Assembly: GCA_000720845.1 (NCBI GenBank)
Contig: JODU01000005.1
Location: forward strand, 124,001 to 188,000
Source of the DNA: Kitasatospora aureofaciens
Lineage (GTDB): Bacteria > Actinomycetota > Actinomycetes > Streptomycetales > Streptomycetaceae
Length of the DNA: 64,000 nucleotides
Direction of reading: 5' to 3'
Notes under the pieces: generated by a model
Seen by the model: the letters and a program-made list of their open reading frames with translations, nothing else
The model's database searches: none
What the model was told of the DNA's origin: nothing
Made by a program: the position numbers and the translations under genes
Shown here: piece by piece, positions 43,261 through 50,885 of the stretch
Layout: each line of letters begins with the position of its first letter
Numbering within the stretch: the first letter of the stretch is position 1

Positions 43261-44151
43261 TCAACCCTTTACTCCAGTCAGCGTGACACCCTCGACGAAC
43301 GCCTTCTGCGCGAAGAAGAACACGAGGATCACGGGCGCCATGACCAGCACGGTCGCGGCCATGGTGAGGTTCCAGTCGGTGTGGTGGGCGCCCTTGAAGG
43401 ACTCCAGGCCGTAGGAGAGCGTCCAGGCGCCGGGATTCTCGGAGGCGTAGATCTGCGGGCCGAAGTAGTCGTTCCAGGCGTAGAAGAACTGGAAGAGTGC
43501 CACGGCAGCGATACCCGGCCTGGCCATCGGCAGGACGACCTTCAGCAGCGTGCGCAGCTCCCCGCAGCCGTCGACCTTCGCCGCGTCCAGGTACTCGTCC
43601 GGGATGGTCAGCAGGAACTGGCGCAGCAGGAAGATGGAGAAGGCGTCACCGAAGGCCATCGGCACGATCAGCGGCCACAGTGTGCCGGACAGGTCCAGCT
43701 GCTTCGCCCAGAACAGGTACATCGGGATGACGATCACCTGCGGGGGCAGCATCATCATCGAGATCACCAGCATCAGGGACAGGTGCCGGCCCCGGAAGCG
43801 GAACTTGGCCAGCGCGTACGCCACCGGGACCGACGACGCCACGGTCAGCACGGTGCCGAGCCCCGCGTACAGCAGCGTGTTCTTCCACCAGGTGAGGAAG
43901 CCGGGCGTGTCCAGGACCGCGCGGTAGTTGCCCCACTCCCAGGTGTGCGGCCACAGGTCGCGGGTGAGCGCCTGCTGGTCGCTCATCAGCGAGGTGAGCA
44001 CCACGAAGACGAACGGCAGCGCGAAGAAGAGGGCGGCGGCCACGCCGAGGGAGTGGACGGCGATCCAGTGCAGCAGGACGCGCCGGCGGGCGGTGCGTTC
44101 CCCGGTGGGCGGGGTGCCGGCCACCACGGGCTGGTCCAGTACCTGGGTCAT
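43261..44151 (-). CDS. csnG: Carbohydrate ABC transporter permease CsnG (CUT1, MalG type)
   Basis: A 296-aa inner membrane permease with six spans. The EAA loop is YLDAAKVDGCGELRTLLKVVLPMARPGIAAV. The N-terminus (RRVLLHWIAVHSLGVAAALFFALPFVFVVLTSL) and KFRFRGRHLSLMLVISMMMLPPQVIVIPMY are typical MalG features. The ATG overlaps the csnF stop as ATGA. No ATPase gene is present; CUT1 systems of Streptomyces generally share MsiK. Partner of CsnE/CsnF in chitosan-oligosaccharide import. Confidence 0.93.
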   Translation of the reverse strand: MTQVLDQPVVAGTPPTGERTARRRVLLHWIAVHSLGVAAALFFALPFVFVVLTSLMSDQQALTRDLWPHTWEWGNYRAVLDTPGFLTWWKNTLLYAGLGTVLTVASSVPVAYALAKFRFRGRHLSLMLVISMMMLPPQVIVIPMYLFWAKQLDLSGTLWPLIVPMAFGDAFSIFLLRQFLLTIPDEYLDAAKVDGCGELRTLLKVVLPMARPGIAAVALFQFFYAWNDYFGPQIYASENPGAWTLSYGLESFKGAHHTDWNLTMAATVLVMAPVILVFFFAQKAFVEGVTLTGVKG

Positions 44152-45104
44152 CGGTCACCTGCCTGGAGGAGCCCGCCCCGGCGGCGCATCAGCAGCGCCG
44201 TGAACGCCATGGCCAGCGCGAACAGCACGAGCGCGACCACACAGGCGGAGCCGTAGTCGAAGCGCTGGAAGCCGAGGTTGTAGACGAGCTGGGGGAGGGT
44301 GAGGGTGGACTTGTCGGGATAGCCGGGCTCGAAGGACTGGCCGGAGCCGCCGATGATCCCGGAGGCGACCTTCCCGGCGACCAGCGGCTGCGTGTAGTAC
44401 TGCATGGTCTGGATCACGCCCGTGACCACGGCGAACAGCACGATCGGCGAGATGTTCGGCAGTGTCACGAACCGGAAGCGCTGCCAGGCCGACGCCCCGT
44501 CCAGCTCGGCCGCCTCGTACTGCTCCCTCGGCACGTCGAGCAGCGCGGCCATGAAGATGACCATCAGGTCGCCCACGCCCCACACCGCGAGCGCGGTGAG
44601 CGCCGGCTTGGACCAGGCGGCGTCCGTGAACCAGCCGGGCGCCGGTACACCGAGGCCCTCCAGGACCGAGTTGACCGGCCCCGTACCGGGGTTGAGGAGG
44701 AAGACGAAGGCGAGTGTCGCGGCGACGGGCGGGGCGAGGTAGGGCAGGTAGAAGAGGGTGCGGAAGACACCGGCCCCCGTCTTGATCTTCGTGATCAGCA
44801 GCCCGGTCCCTAGCCCGAACACCACCCGGCAGGTCACCATCACCAGGACCAGCCAGAGGGTGTTGCGCAGTGCGGGCCAGAACAGGGGGTAGTCCTGGAA
44901 GACGTACACCCAGTTGTCCAGGCCCCGGAACTCGGGGACGCCGAAGCCGTCGTACTTCATCAGCGAGAAGTACACGGTGGACACCAGGGGATAGGCGAAG
45001 AAGACGCCGAGCCCGACGAGCCACGGTGACATGAAGGCCAGCGTCCGAAGCGCCGAGGACCGGCGCTTGGCGCGGAGGGTGTTCGCGGTCATGGACGTGG
45101 TCAT
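44148..45104 (-). CDS. csnF: Carbohydrate ABC transporter permease CsnF (CUT1, MalF type)
   Basis: A 318-aa permease. Helix 1 is LAFMSPWLVGLGVFFAYPLVSTVYFSL, and the EAA loop is EQYEAAELDGASAWQRFRFVTLPNISPIVLF. A strong periplasmic loop (IIGGSGQSFEPGYPDKST) lies before the last helix. It follows csnE after 5 bases. I chose the ATG at 45104; the ATG at 45092 is the other choice. It pairs with CsnG as the heterodimeric channel. Confidence 0.92.
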   Translation of the reverse strand: MTTSMTANTLRAKRRSSALRTLAFMSPWLVGLGVFFAYPLVSTVYFSLMKYDGFGVPEFRGLDNWVYVFQDYPLFWPALRNTLWLVLVMVTCRVVFGLGTGLLITKIKTGAGVFRTLFYLPYLAPPVAATLAFVFLLNPGTGPVNSVLEGLGVPAPGWFTDAAWSKPALTALAVWGVGDLMVIFMAALLDVPREQYEAAELDGASAWQRFRFVTLPNISPIVLFAVVTGVIQTMQYYTQPLVAGKVASGIIGGSGQSFEPGYPDKSTLTLPQLVYNLGFQRFDYGSACVVALVLFALAMAFTALLMRRRGGLLQAGDR

Positions 45105-45109
45105 GTGCG

Positions 45110-46447
45110 CTACTTCGCCTGAGCGATGTCGCGGTCGATCTGCGCGGCGGTCTTCTCCAGGCCCGCCTTGAGGTCCTTCACCTTGCCCGACTCGTACTGG
45201 TAGCCGAAGTCCTGGAGGGTCAGCTGGTACGTGGCGCCGTTGACGGAGGCCGGCGGGGAGTTCGACTCGGGGTGCTGGGCGATGTCCAGGAAGGTCTTGA
45301 ACGCCGGGTCGGTCTTCAGGCCGGGCGACTTGAGGGCCGGGAAGGTGGAGGGCACGTTGCGGATGGCGTTGGCGAAGGCGACGACGGCCTCGGTGTCGGT
45401 CGTCATGTACTTCACCAGCTCCCAGGCGGCGTTCTGCTTCCTGCTCTGCGGGGCGATGCCCATGACGGTGCCGGACAGGAAGCCCTTGCCGTACTCGGCC
45501 ACCTCGTCGTCGGCGACGGGCATCGGCGCGGTGCCGATCTCGAAGCCGACGCCCGCGTCCTTCGCCATGCCGAGCCGCCACTCGCCGTCCAGCTGCATGG
45601 CGACCTGGCCGGTCTGGAAGGGGTGCTTGGCGCCCCACTCGTCACCGAAGGTGTTGCGGTACCTCTCCAGTTTCCCGAAGCCGCCGAGGTCGTCGACGAG
45701 CTTCTTCTGGTACGTGAACATCTCGGCGAACGCCGGGTCCTCGGCGACGCTGGACTTGCCGTCCTCGTCGAAGTAGGCGTGGTCCCACTGGGACATGTAG
45801 TGATCGACGACGGTCTCGTAGCCGTGGTAGTTCGGCATGAAGCCGAGCTGCTCGTACCCGTCGCCCTTGGGCTTCGTCAGCTTCTTCGCCACCTGGGCGA
45901 ACTGCGACCAGGTCTTCGGCGGGGCCTTGATCCCGGCTGCCTCGAAGGCGTCCTTGTTGTAGTAGAGGCCGTAGGCGTCGCCGAGCAGCGGCAGGGCGCA
46001 GCGGGTCCCCTCGAACTGGGTGTAGTCCAGCATCGGCTTCGGGATGAGCGCGTCCAGGTCGAGCTTCGACTTCTCGATGAAGGGCTTCAGGTCGAGGAAG
46101 GCGCCCGAGGAGCAGAATTTGCCGATGTTGGAGGTGGTGAACGAGGACACCACGTCGGGGCCGCTCGAACCGCCCGCGCGCAGGGCCTGGTTGAGCTTGT
46201 CGTCGTTGATGTTGCCGACGACCTTCACCTTGATGTTGGGGTGCGCCTTCTGGAAGCGGTCCACGTTGGCCTGTACGGCCTTCACCTCGGCGGGCGCGCT
46301 CCAGCCGTGCCAGAAGGTGATGGTCGTCTCGGCGTCGGGGTCGTCGGAGGCACCGGCGTCGGACTGGCCGGTGCAGGCGGTGGCGAGCAGGGCGAGGGAG
46401 GCGGAGGCGGCGATCGCGAGGGCCGCTTTTCTGGATATTCCGGGCAT
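45110..46447 (-). CDS. csnE: Sugar-binding lipoprotein CsnE
   Basis: A 445-aa family 1 solute-binding protein. The lipobox LLATAC (Cys25) follows a short signal peptide, so it is a membrane-tethered lipoprotein. TITFWHGWSAPAEVKAVQANVDRFQKAHPNIKVKVV opens the binding fold, and PLLGDAYGLYYNKDAFEAAGI and GQVAMQLDGEWRLGMAKDAG are conserved later blocks. It delivers chitosan-derived oligosaccharides to CsnFG, by homology to csn of S. lividans/coelicolor. Co-directional with csnR, 73 bases after its stop. Confidence 0.93.
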   Translation of the reverse strand: MPGISRKAALAIAASASLALLATACTGQSDAGASDDPDAETTITFWHGWSAPAEVKAVQANVDRFQKAHPNIKVKVVGNINDDKLNQALRAGGSSGPDVVSSFTTSNIGKFCSSGAFLDLKPFIEKSKLDLDALIPKPMLDYTQFEGTRCALPLLGDAYGLYYNKDAFEAAGIKAPPKTWSQFAQVAKKLTKPKGDGYEQLGFMPNYHGYETVVDHYMSQWDHAYFDEDGKSSVAEDPAFAEMFTYQKKLVDDLGGFGKLERYRNTFGDEWGAKHPFQTGQVAMQLDGEWRLGMAKDAGVGFEIGTAPMPVADDEVAEYGKGFLSGTVMGIAPQSRKQNAAWELVKYMTTDTEAVVAFANAIRNVPSTFPALKSPGLKTDPAFKTFLDIAQHPESNSPPASVNGATYQLTLQDFGYQYESGKVKDLKAGLEKTAAQIDRDIAQAK

Positions 46448-46520
46448 GGCGAAGCTCCCAGGGACAGGGCGGGGCAGGGACGGGTGGTGCGGGGGTGGGA
46501 CCGGTGCGGTGGCGCGGGGG

Positions 46521-47738
46521 TCAGCGCGAGGTGTCGAAGACCTCGTCGCGGGTGGTCGCGAGCGCGCTCTCCAGGGCGCCGCGCAGGACGGGGTCCTCGG
46601 TCACGTCACCGACGGCGAGCCGGGGCCGGGAGGCGGCCAGTTCCTCCAGCTCGTCGCGGACCAGGTCGCGCAGCGCCTCGCCGCCCGCGGTGAGGGAGGT
46701 GCCGCTCAGGACCACCAGCTCGGGGTCGAGCACCGAGACGAGGGAGGCGAGGCCGGTGGCCAGCCGGGTGGCGTAGGTCTGGAGCAGCCGGCGCCGCGGG
46801 ACGTCGTCGGGGCCGGCCTGTGCGGCGCGGGCGACCAGGGCGCCGGCGGCCTCGGTGTACGGCCCCGGGGGCACGTCGGCGACGCCCAGCTCCCGGGCCA
46901 GTGCCGGCAGCGCCTGGGAACCGGCCAGCTCCTGGAAGCCGCCGCTGCCGGTGCGGCTGACCTTGCGGACCAGCGGGGCGCCCGGCACCGGCAGGAACCC
47001 GACCTCGCCGGCGCCGCCGGTCCAGCCGCGGTGCAGCCGGCCGCCGAGGACCAGGGCGGCGCCCAGGCCCTCCTGGTTCCACAGCAGGACGAAGTCCTCG
47101 TGCCCCCGGGCGGCGCCGAGGCGCTGCTCGGCCACGGCGGCGAGGTTCACGTCGTTCTCGTACTCGACCGGCATCGGCAGGGCGGCGGCGAGTTCCTCCA
47201 GGAGGGCGGGGGAGTGCCAGCCGGGCAGGTGGGAGGCGTAGCGCAGCCGGCCGGTGCCGGGGTCGAAGGCACCCGGGGTGCCGATGACCAGCCGGTGCAC
47301 GTCGCTCCGGTCCAGCCCGGCCGCCTTCACCGCGCCGTCGAGGGCGTCGGTGACCTGCTGGACGACGGGGGCGGCGGGGTGCCGGCCGGGGGTGGGCAGC
47401 TCGTGCCGGCCGACCGTGCGCCCGGTGACGTCGGCGACCGCGGCCAGGACGCGGCCCGGGGTGACGTCGATCCCGGCGGCGTACGCGGCGGCCGGGTTGA
47501 CCTCGTAGAGCTGGGCGCCGGGCCCCGGGCGCCCCTCGGTCGTACCCCCCGCCAGGACCAGCCCCGCCGCCTCCAGGCGGGCCAGCAGCTGCGAGGCAGT
47601 CGGCTTCGACAGGCCGGTCAGCTTGCCGATCCGGGTCCGGGACAGCGGCCCGTGCTCCAGCAGGAGGTCGAGCGCGGCCCGGTCGTTCATGGCGCGCAGG
47701 ACGCGCGGGGTGCCCGGCGTGCCGGCGGTTCCTGCCAT
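46521..47738 (-). CDS. csnR: ROK-family repressor CsnR
   Basis: A 405-aa regulator. A winged helix-turn-helix occupies residues 15-75 (LDLLLEHGPLSRTRIGKLTGLSKPTASQLLARLEAAGLV), followed by a ROK sugar-kinase-like domain (YAAGIDVTPGRVLAAVADVTG, RLVIGTPGAFDPGTG, VEYENDVNLAAVAEQRLGAARG). The CxCGxxGCxE zinc-binding motif usual in ROK proteins is not present; GGAGEVGFLPVPGAPL stands at that place. CsnR represses chitosanase and the csn operon until chitosan-derived inducers appear. The ATG at 47738 has AGGTG 9 bases upstream; the GTG at 47750 is alternative. A palindromic operator lies upstream. Confidence 0.92.
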   Translation of the reverse strand: MAGTAGTPGTPRVLRAMNDRAALDLLLEHGPLSRTRIGKLTGLSKPTASQLLARLEAAGLVLAGGTTEGRPGPGAQLYEVNPAAAYAAGIDVTPGRVLAAVADVTGRTVGRHELPTPGRHPAAPVVQQVTDALDGAVKAAGLDRSDVHRLVIGTPGAFDPGTGRLRYASHLPGWHSPALLEELAAALPMPVEYENDVNLAAVAEQRLGAARGHEDFVLLWNQEGLGAALVLGGRLHRGWTGGAGEVGFLPVPGAPLVRKVSRTGSGGFQELAGSQALPALARELGVADVPPGPYTEAAGALVARAAQAGPDDVPRRRLLQTYATRLATGLASLVSVLDPELVVLSGTSLTAGGEALRDLVRDELEELAASRPRLAVGDVTEDPVLRGALESALATTRDEVFDTSR

Positions 47739-47848
47739 GCGTGTCCACACCTGCCTCTCGACCGCTCAGCCTTTCAGGGCGCGGTGCGGGAAGTCCACCG
47801 CGCGGATCACGGGAAACGGCCCGTAGGAACGCCTGGAAGGCGTCTGTT

Positions 47849-47861
47849 AGGAAAGTTTCCT
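47849..47861. promoter_or_regulatory. CsnR operator (AGGAAAGTTTCCT palindrome)
   Basis: A 13-base inverted repeat AGGAAAGTTTCCT centred on G47855, extended by GTT on both flanks, 111 bases before the csnR ATG. Chitosanase and csnR promoters of Streptomyces carry such a palindrome, recalled from work on S. lividans. It would give autoregulation of the csn operon. Confidence 0.88.
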
Positions 47862-47905
47862 GTTGGCTGGAGAACGTAGGCCCGCCGCACGGAGCCGTCA
47901 AGAGA

Positions 47906-47943
47906 CCGCCCCCGAGGCAACGCAGTCGTTACCTCGGGGGCGG
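47906..47943 (-). terminator. Terminator after the MscS gene
   Basis: CCGCCCCCGAGG and CCTCGGGGGCGG pair over 12 bp; an inner AACG/CGTT stem and CAGT loop top the hairpin. It starts 18 bases past the stop at 47961 and insulates csnR from the channel gene. Confidence 0.85.
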
Positions 47944-47960
47944 GAAGAGCGCGGGACGGG

Positions 47961-49076
47961 CTACTTGCTGGTGCTGGGCGGCGGAATGGGCGACGCCGCC
48001 ATGGACTGCGGCGACGCGCTGCTCGCGTACGCCGACGGCGCCGCGACGCCCGCCGTCGGGTCGGCGGCGGCCGGGGCTCCCTCCATCGGGACGGTGGCAC
48101 CGCCGACGATCGCGATGCCGGCCGCGTCGAAGGCCCGCTTGATGCGCCAGCGCAGCTCACGCTCGACGGTGAGGGACTTGCCGGGCATGGTCTTCGCGGA
48201 GACCCGCACCACCATCGAGTCGAGCAGTACGGAGTCCAGGCCGAGCGTCTCGATCGGCCCCCAGAGCATCTCGTTCCAGGGCTCCTCCTTGCTCATCCGC
48301 TCGCCGACCGCGGTGAGCGTCTCCTTCACCTTGTCCAGGTCCTCGTCGGAGCGGACGGTCACGTCGACCCCGGCCGTGGACCAGCCCTGGGAGAGGTTGC
48401 CGATGCGCTTGACCTCGCCGTTGCGGACGTACCAGATCTCGCCGTCGACGCCGCGCAGCTTGGTCACCCGCAGCCCGACCTCTATGACCTCGCCGGAGGC
48501 CACGCCCGCGTCGATGCTGTCGCCCACGCCGTACTGGTCCTCCAGGATCATGAAGACGCCGGACAGGAAGTCGGTGACCAGATTGCGGGCGCCGAAGCCG
48601 ATCGCGACGCCGGCGACACCGGCGGAGGCCAGCAGCGGGGCCAGGTTGATCTGGAAGGTGCCGAGCACCATCAGTGCGGCGGTGCCGAGGATGAGGAAGC
48701 TGGCCACCGAGCGCAGGACGGACCCGATCGCCTCCGACCGCTGCCGGCGCCGCTCGGCGTTGACCAGCAGCCCGCTCAGCGCGGTACCGCCGGACCCCCC
48801 GCTCCTGCGGTTCATCCGGTCTATCAGCTTGGTGATCGCCCGCCGCACCACCGCGCGCAGCACCACCGCGATCACCACGATCAGCAGCACCCGCAGCCCG
48901 ATCGCGAGCCACGTCGACCAGTTCTCCTCGACCCAGCCCGCGGCGTTGGTGGCGCTCTCGTGGGCCTCCCTCAGCGAGGGCACGGTCGGGGCCGTCGGAG
49001 ACGGCGACGGCGAGGGCGACGCGGACGACGCAGACGACGAACCGGCGGCCGGAAGGACGGCGGCGGACAGGGACAC
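47961..49076 (-). CDS. Mechanosensitive channel of small conductance (MscS family)
   Basis: A 371-aa channel. The N-terminal 45 residues are Ser/Ala/Pro-rich after a hydrophobic start (SAVSLSAAVLPAAG). Spans follow: WLAIGLRVLLIVVIAVVLRAVV, SVLRSVASFLILGTAALMVLG and the pore helix APLLASAGVAGVAIGFGARNLVTDFLSGVFMILEDQYGVGD with its glycine-alanine pattern. The MscS beta domain and a Pro/Ser-rich tail complete it. I chose the GTG at 49076 because TGGAGG sits 8 bases upstream; the frame is open 49 codons further without support. It releases solutes upon hypo-osmotic shock. Confidence 0.92.
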   Translation of the reverse strand: MSLSAAVLPAAGSSSASSASPSPSPSPTAPTVPSLREAHESATNAAGWVEENWSTWLAIGLRVLLIVVIAVVLRAVVRRAITKLIDRMNRRSGGSGGTALSGLLVNAERRRQRSEAIGSVLRSVASFLILGTAALMVLGTFQINLAPLLASAGVAGVAIGFGARNLVTDFLSGVFMILEDQYGVGDSIDAGVASGEVIEVGLRVTKLRGVDGEIWYVRNGEVKRIGNLSQGWSTAGVDVTVRSDEDLDKVKETLTAVGERMSKEEPWNEMLWGPIETLGLDSVLLDSMVVRVSAKTMPGKSLTVERELRWRIKRAFDAAGIAIVGGATVPMEGAPAAADPTAGVAAPSAYASSASPQSMAASPIPPPSTSK

Positions 49077-49392
49077 GGCGGAAACCTCCAGGTGCGGCGG
49101 CCCGTCCTGCGCGGTCCGGTCCGAGGTCCGGTCCAAGGTCACGGAAAGGTCACCGGACGGGCAGATGCACCACACTAACGGGGCACCGGACGCGGTTCGG
49201 CCCGAAACGGGCGGGGGAGACACTGCTCACCCGCGCTTGAACTGGTCACGCCCGGGAGCACGGGCCCCGTGTGGTCGAAAACACTCCCAGCCCGTTACCG
49301 GGACATGGTGGCGCTACGACCAGGCATGAGGGGAGACTGAACCAGATCGTCCCGGCGCGAGCCACGCGCCGCCGACGCCCAAGGAGGCACCC
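49077..49392. other. Divergent intergenic region between MscS and HNH genes
   Basis: The 316 bases hold the two divergent promoters. TTGAAC near 49227 could be a -35 for the HNH gene but no fitting -10 follows; I do not assign it. AAGGAGG (49380-49386) is the HNH ribosome site. I see no gene or repeat. Confidence 0.5.
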
Positions 49393-49929
49393 GTGCCGCA
49401 TGTCCTGGTCCTCAACGCGTCGTACGAGCCACTCGGCGTCGTACCGCTCCGCCGCGCGCTCGTCCTCGTCCTGGAGAACAAGGCCGTGTGCCTCGAGGAG
49501 TCCGGCGCCTATCTGCACAGCGCGACCGTCACCGTGCCCGCACCCAGCGTGGTCCGGCTCAAGCGATTCGTGCGGGTGCCCTACCGTGGCCCCGTCCCGC
49601 TCACCCGCCGTGCCCTCTTCGCCCGCGACGGAGGCCGCTGCATGTACTGCGGCGCCGTCGCCACCAGCGTCGACCACGTCGTCCCGCGCAGCCGCGGGGG
49701 TCTGCACGCGTGGGACAACGTGGTGGCGTCCTGCCGCCGCTGCAACCACGTCAAGGCCGACCGCCACCTGGTCGAGCTGGGCTGGCGCCTGCGCCACAAA
49801 CCGGCCCCGCCCACCGGCCTGGCCTGGCGCATCATCGGCACCGGCCACCGGGACCCGCGCTGGCTGCCGTACTTGCAGCCGTACGGCGCGGAGGACGCCA
49901 TGGCCCGGATCGACGGCATCTCCGCCTGA
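49393..49929 (+). CDS. HNH endonuclease
   Basis: A 178-aa HNH nuclease. The N-terminal 70 residues (HVLVLNASYEPLGVVPLRRALVLVLENKAV) are conserved in actinobacterial paralogues. The nuclease motif is CMYCGAVATSVDHVVPRSRGG, then WDNVVASCRRCNHVKADR: four zinc cysteines, D-H catalytic pair and N/H as usual. AAGGAGG stands 6 bases before the GTG. It stands alone, without a methylase, so it is not an evident restriction system; a housekeeping DNA-repair role is possible. Confidence 0.93.
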   Translation: MPHVLVLNASYEPLGVVPLRRALVLVLENKAVCLEESGAYLHSATVTVPAPSVVRLKRFVRVPYRGPVPLTRRALFARDGGRCMYCGAVATSVDHVVPRSRGGLHAWDNVVASCRRCNHVKADRHLVELGWRLRHKPAPPTGLAWRIIGTGHRDPRWLPYLQPYGAEDAMARIDGISA

Positions 49930-49967
49930 CGCTCCGGGCCTGCGCCTGCGCCTGCTCCCGCTCCGGG

Positions 49968-50210
49968 TCAGCGCACCCAGTTCTTCAGCGGCCCGGTGTC
50001 GAGGACGATCCCGACCGGCTCGGGCAGCGCGGCCTCCTTGCCGAAGGGCAGCGTCTGCACGGTCTCGTACCGTCCCCCGTCCGGGCGGCTGTGCACCTTG
50101 ACCTCGCAGGTGTCCCGTTCGATGAGCAGGTACACGGGGATGCCCGTCTCCGCGTAGGCCCTGGGCATGTCGACACGGTCACGCCGGTCGGTGTCCGAGT
50201 CGGCGGAGAT
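49968..50210 (-). pseudogene. Truncated Uma2-family endonuclease
   Basis: The reading frame on the minus strand gives ISADSDTDRRDRVDMPRAYAE, TGIPVYLLIERDTCEVKV and LPEPVGIVLDTGPLKNWVR. These match the C-terminal third of Uma2 (DUF820) proteins, normally about 190 aa, which begin far upstream. The N-terminal two thirds are missing; the methyltransferase gene ends at 50220, immediately before the fragment. A start at ATG 50168 could express the last 66 residues, but the catalytic EVxSP region is absent. Confidence 0.75.
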
Positions 50211-50219
50211 CCGGCCGGG

Positions 50220-50885
50220 TCAGGGGCGGCGCCAGGTGAGTGTGTAGCGCCAGAACAGACGACGGCGCAGCCGGGCGCCCGGCAGCACCGTGCGGGCCGC
50301 TTCGGCGATGGCGGTGAAGGGCATGCCGGCCGGTCGGGTCCGGGCGGTCATCGAGGTGGGTGGGGCGGAACGCCGGCCCCGGTTCCGGAGCCACCCGACG
50401 GCGGCGTTCGGGACGACGGCGGCGGCGGACAGCAGGTGGTCCGTGACGGTCAGCGGCCGGTAGAGGCCGACGACGACCAGGGTGCCGCCGGGGGCCAGGT
50501 GCCGGCGGAAGGCGTCGAGGGCCTCGGTGAACGGCAGGTGGTGGAGGGTGGCGACGCAGGTGATGACGTCGTGGGGTCCGGCGGGAAGTTCCGCCGGGGC
50601 GTCCGCGACGCCGAAGGCCGCGGCCGTCCCCTTGGGGGTCAGCAGGCGCGCCCGCGAGGTGATCACGGGGTCGGAGTCCACGCCGTGGACCTCGTCGGCC
50701 CGGGTGGCGAGCAGACGGACCAGGTCACCGGCGCCGGAACCGACGTCCAGCGCGCTGCCGAACCGGTCGGGGAGCTGTCGCAGGATCCAGCGGTGGTAGT
50801 GGGCGTTGTGGTCCCAGGGATGAGCGGCGTTGAAACGGTCGAGCGCCCCGAGGAGCCGCCGCGGCAGTGGCGTCGTGCGCTTCAC
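50220..50885 (-). CDS. Class I SAM-dependent methyltransferase
   Basis: A 221-aa methyltransferase. ALDVGSGAGDLVRLLATRADEVHGVDSDP is motif I with the acidic end of strand 2; DVITCVATLHHLPFTEALDAFRRHLAPGGTLVVVGLYRP holds motifs II and III. The GTG start overlaps the ABC permease stop as GTGA, so it is the fourth gene of the PadR operon. The methylated substrate is unknown, perhaps the compound that the transporter exports; inference. Confidence 0.9.
   Translation of the reverse strand: MKRTTPLPRRLLGALDRFNAAHPWDHNAHYHRWILRQLPDRFGSALDVGSGAGDLVRLLATRADEVHGVDSDPVITSRARLLTPKGTAAAFGVADAPAELPAGPHDVITCVATLHHLPFTEALDAFRRHLAPGGTLVVVGLYRPLTVTDHLLSAAAVVPNAAVGWLRNRGRRSAPPTSMTARTRPAGMPFTAIAEAARTVLPGARLRRRLFWRYTLTWRRP

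Noticed and set aside
43261..46447. An ATPase gene for the csn transporter
   Set aside because: No Walker motifs on either strand; as in other Streptomyces CUT1 systems an ATPase elsewhere is more likely.
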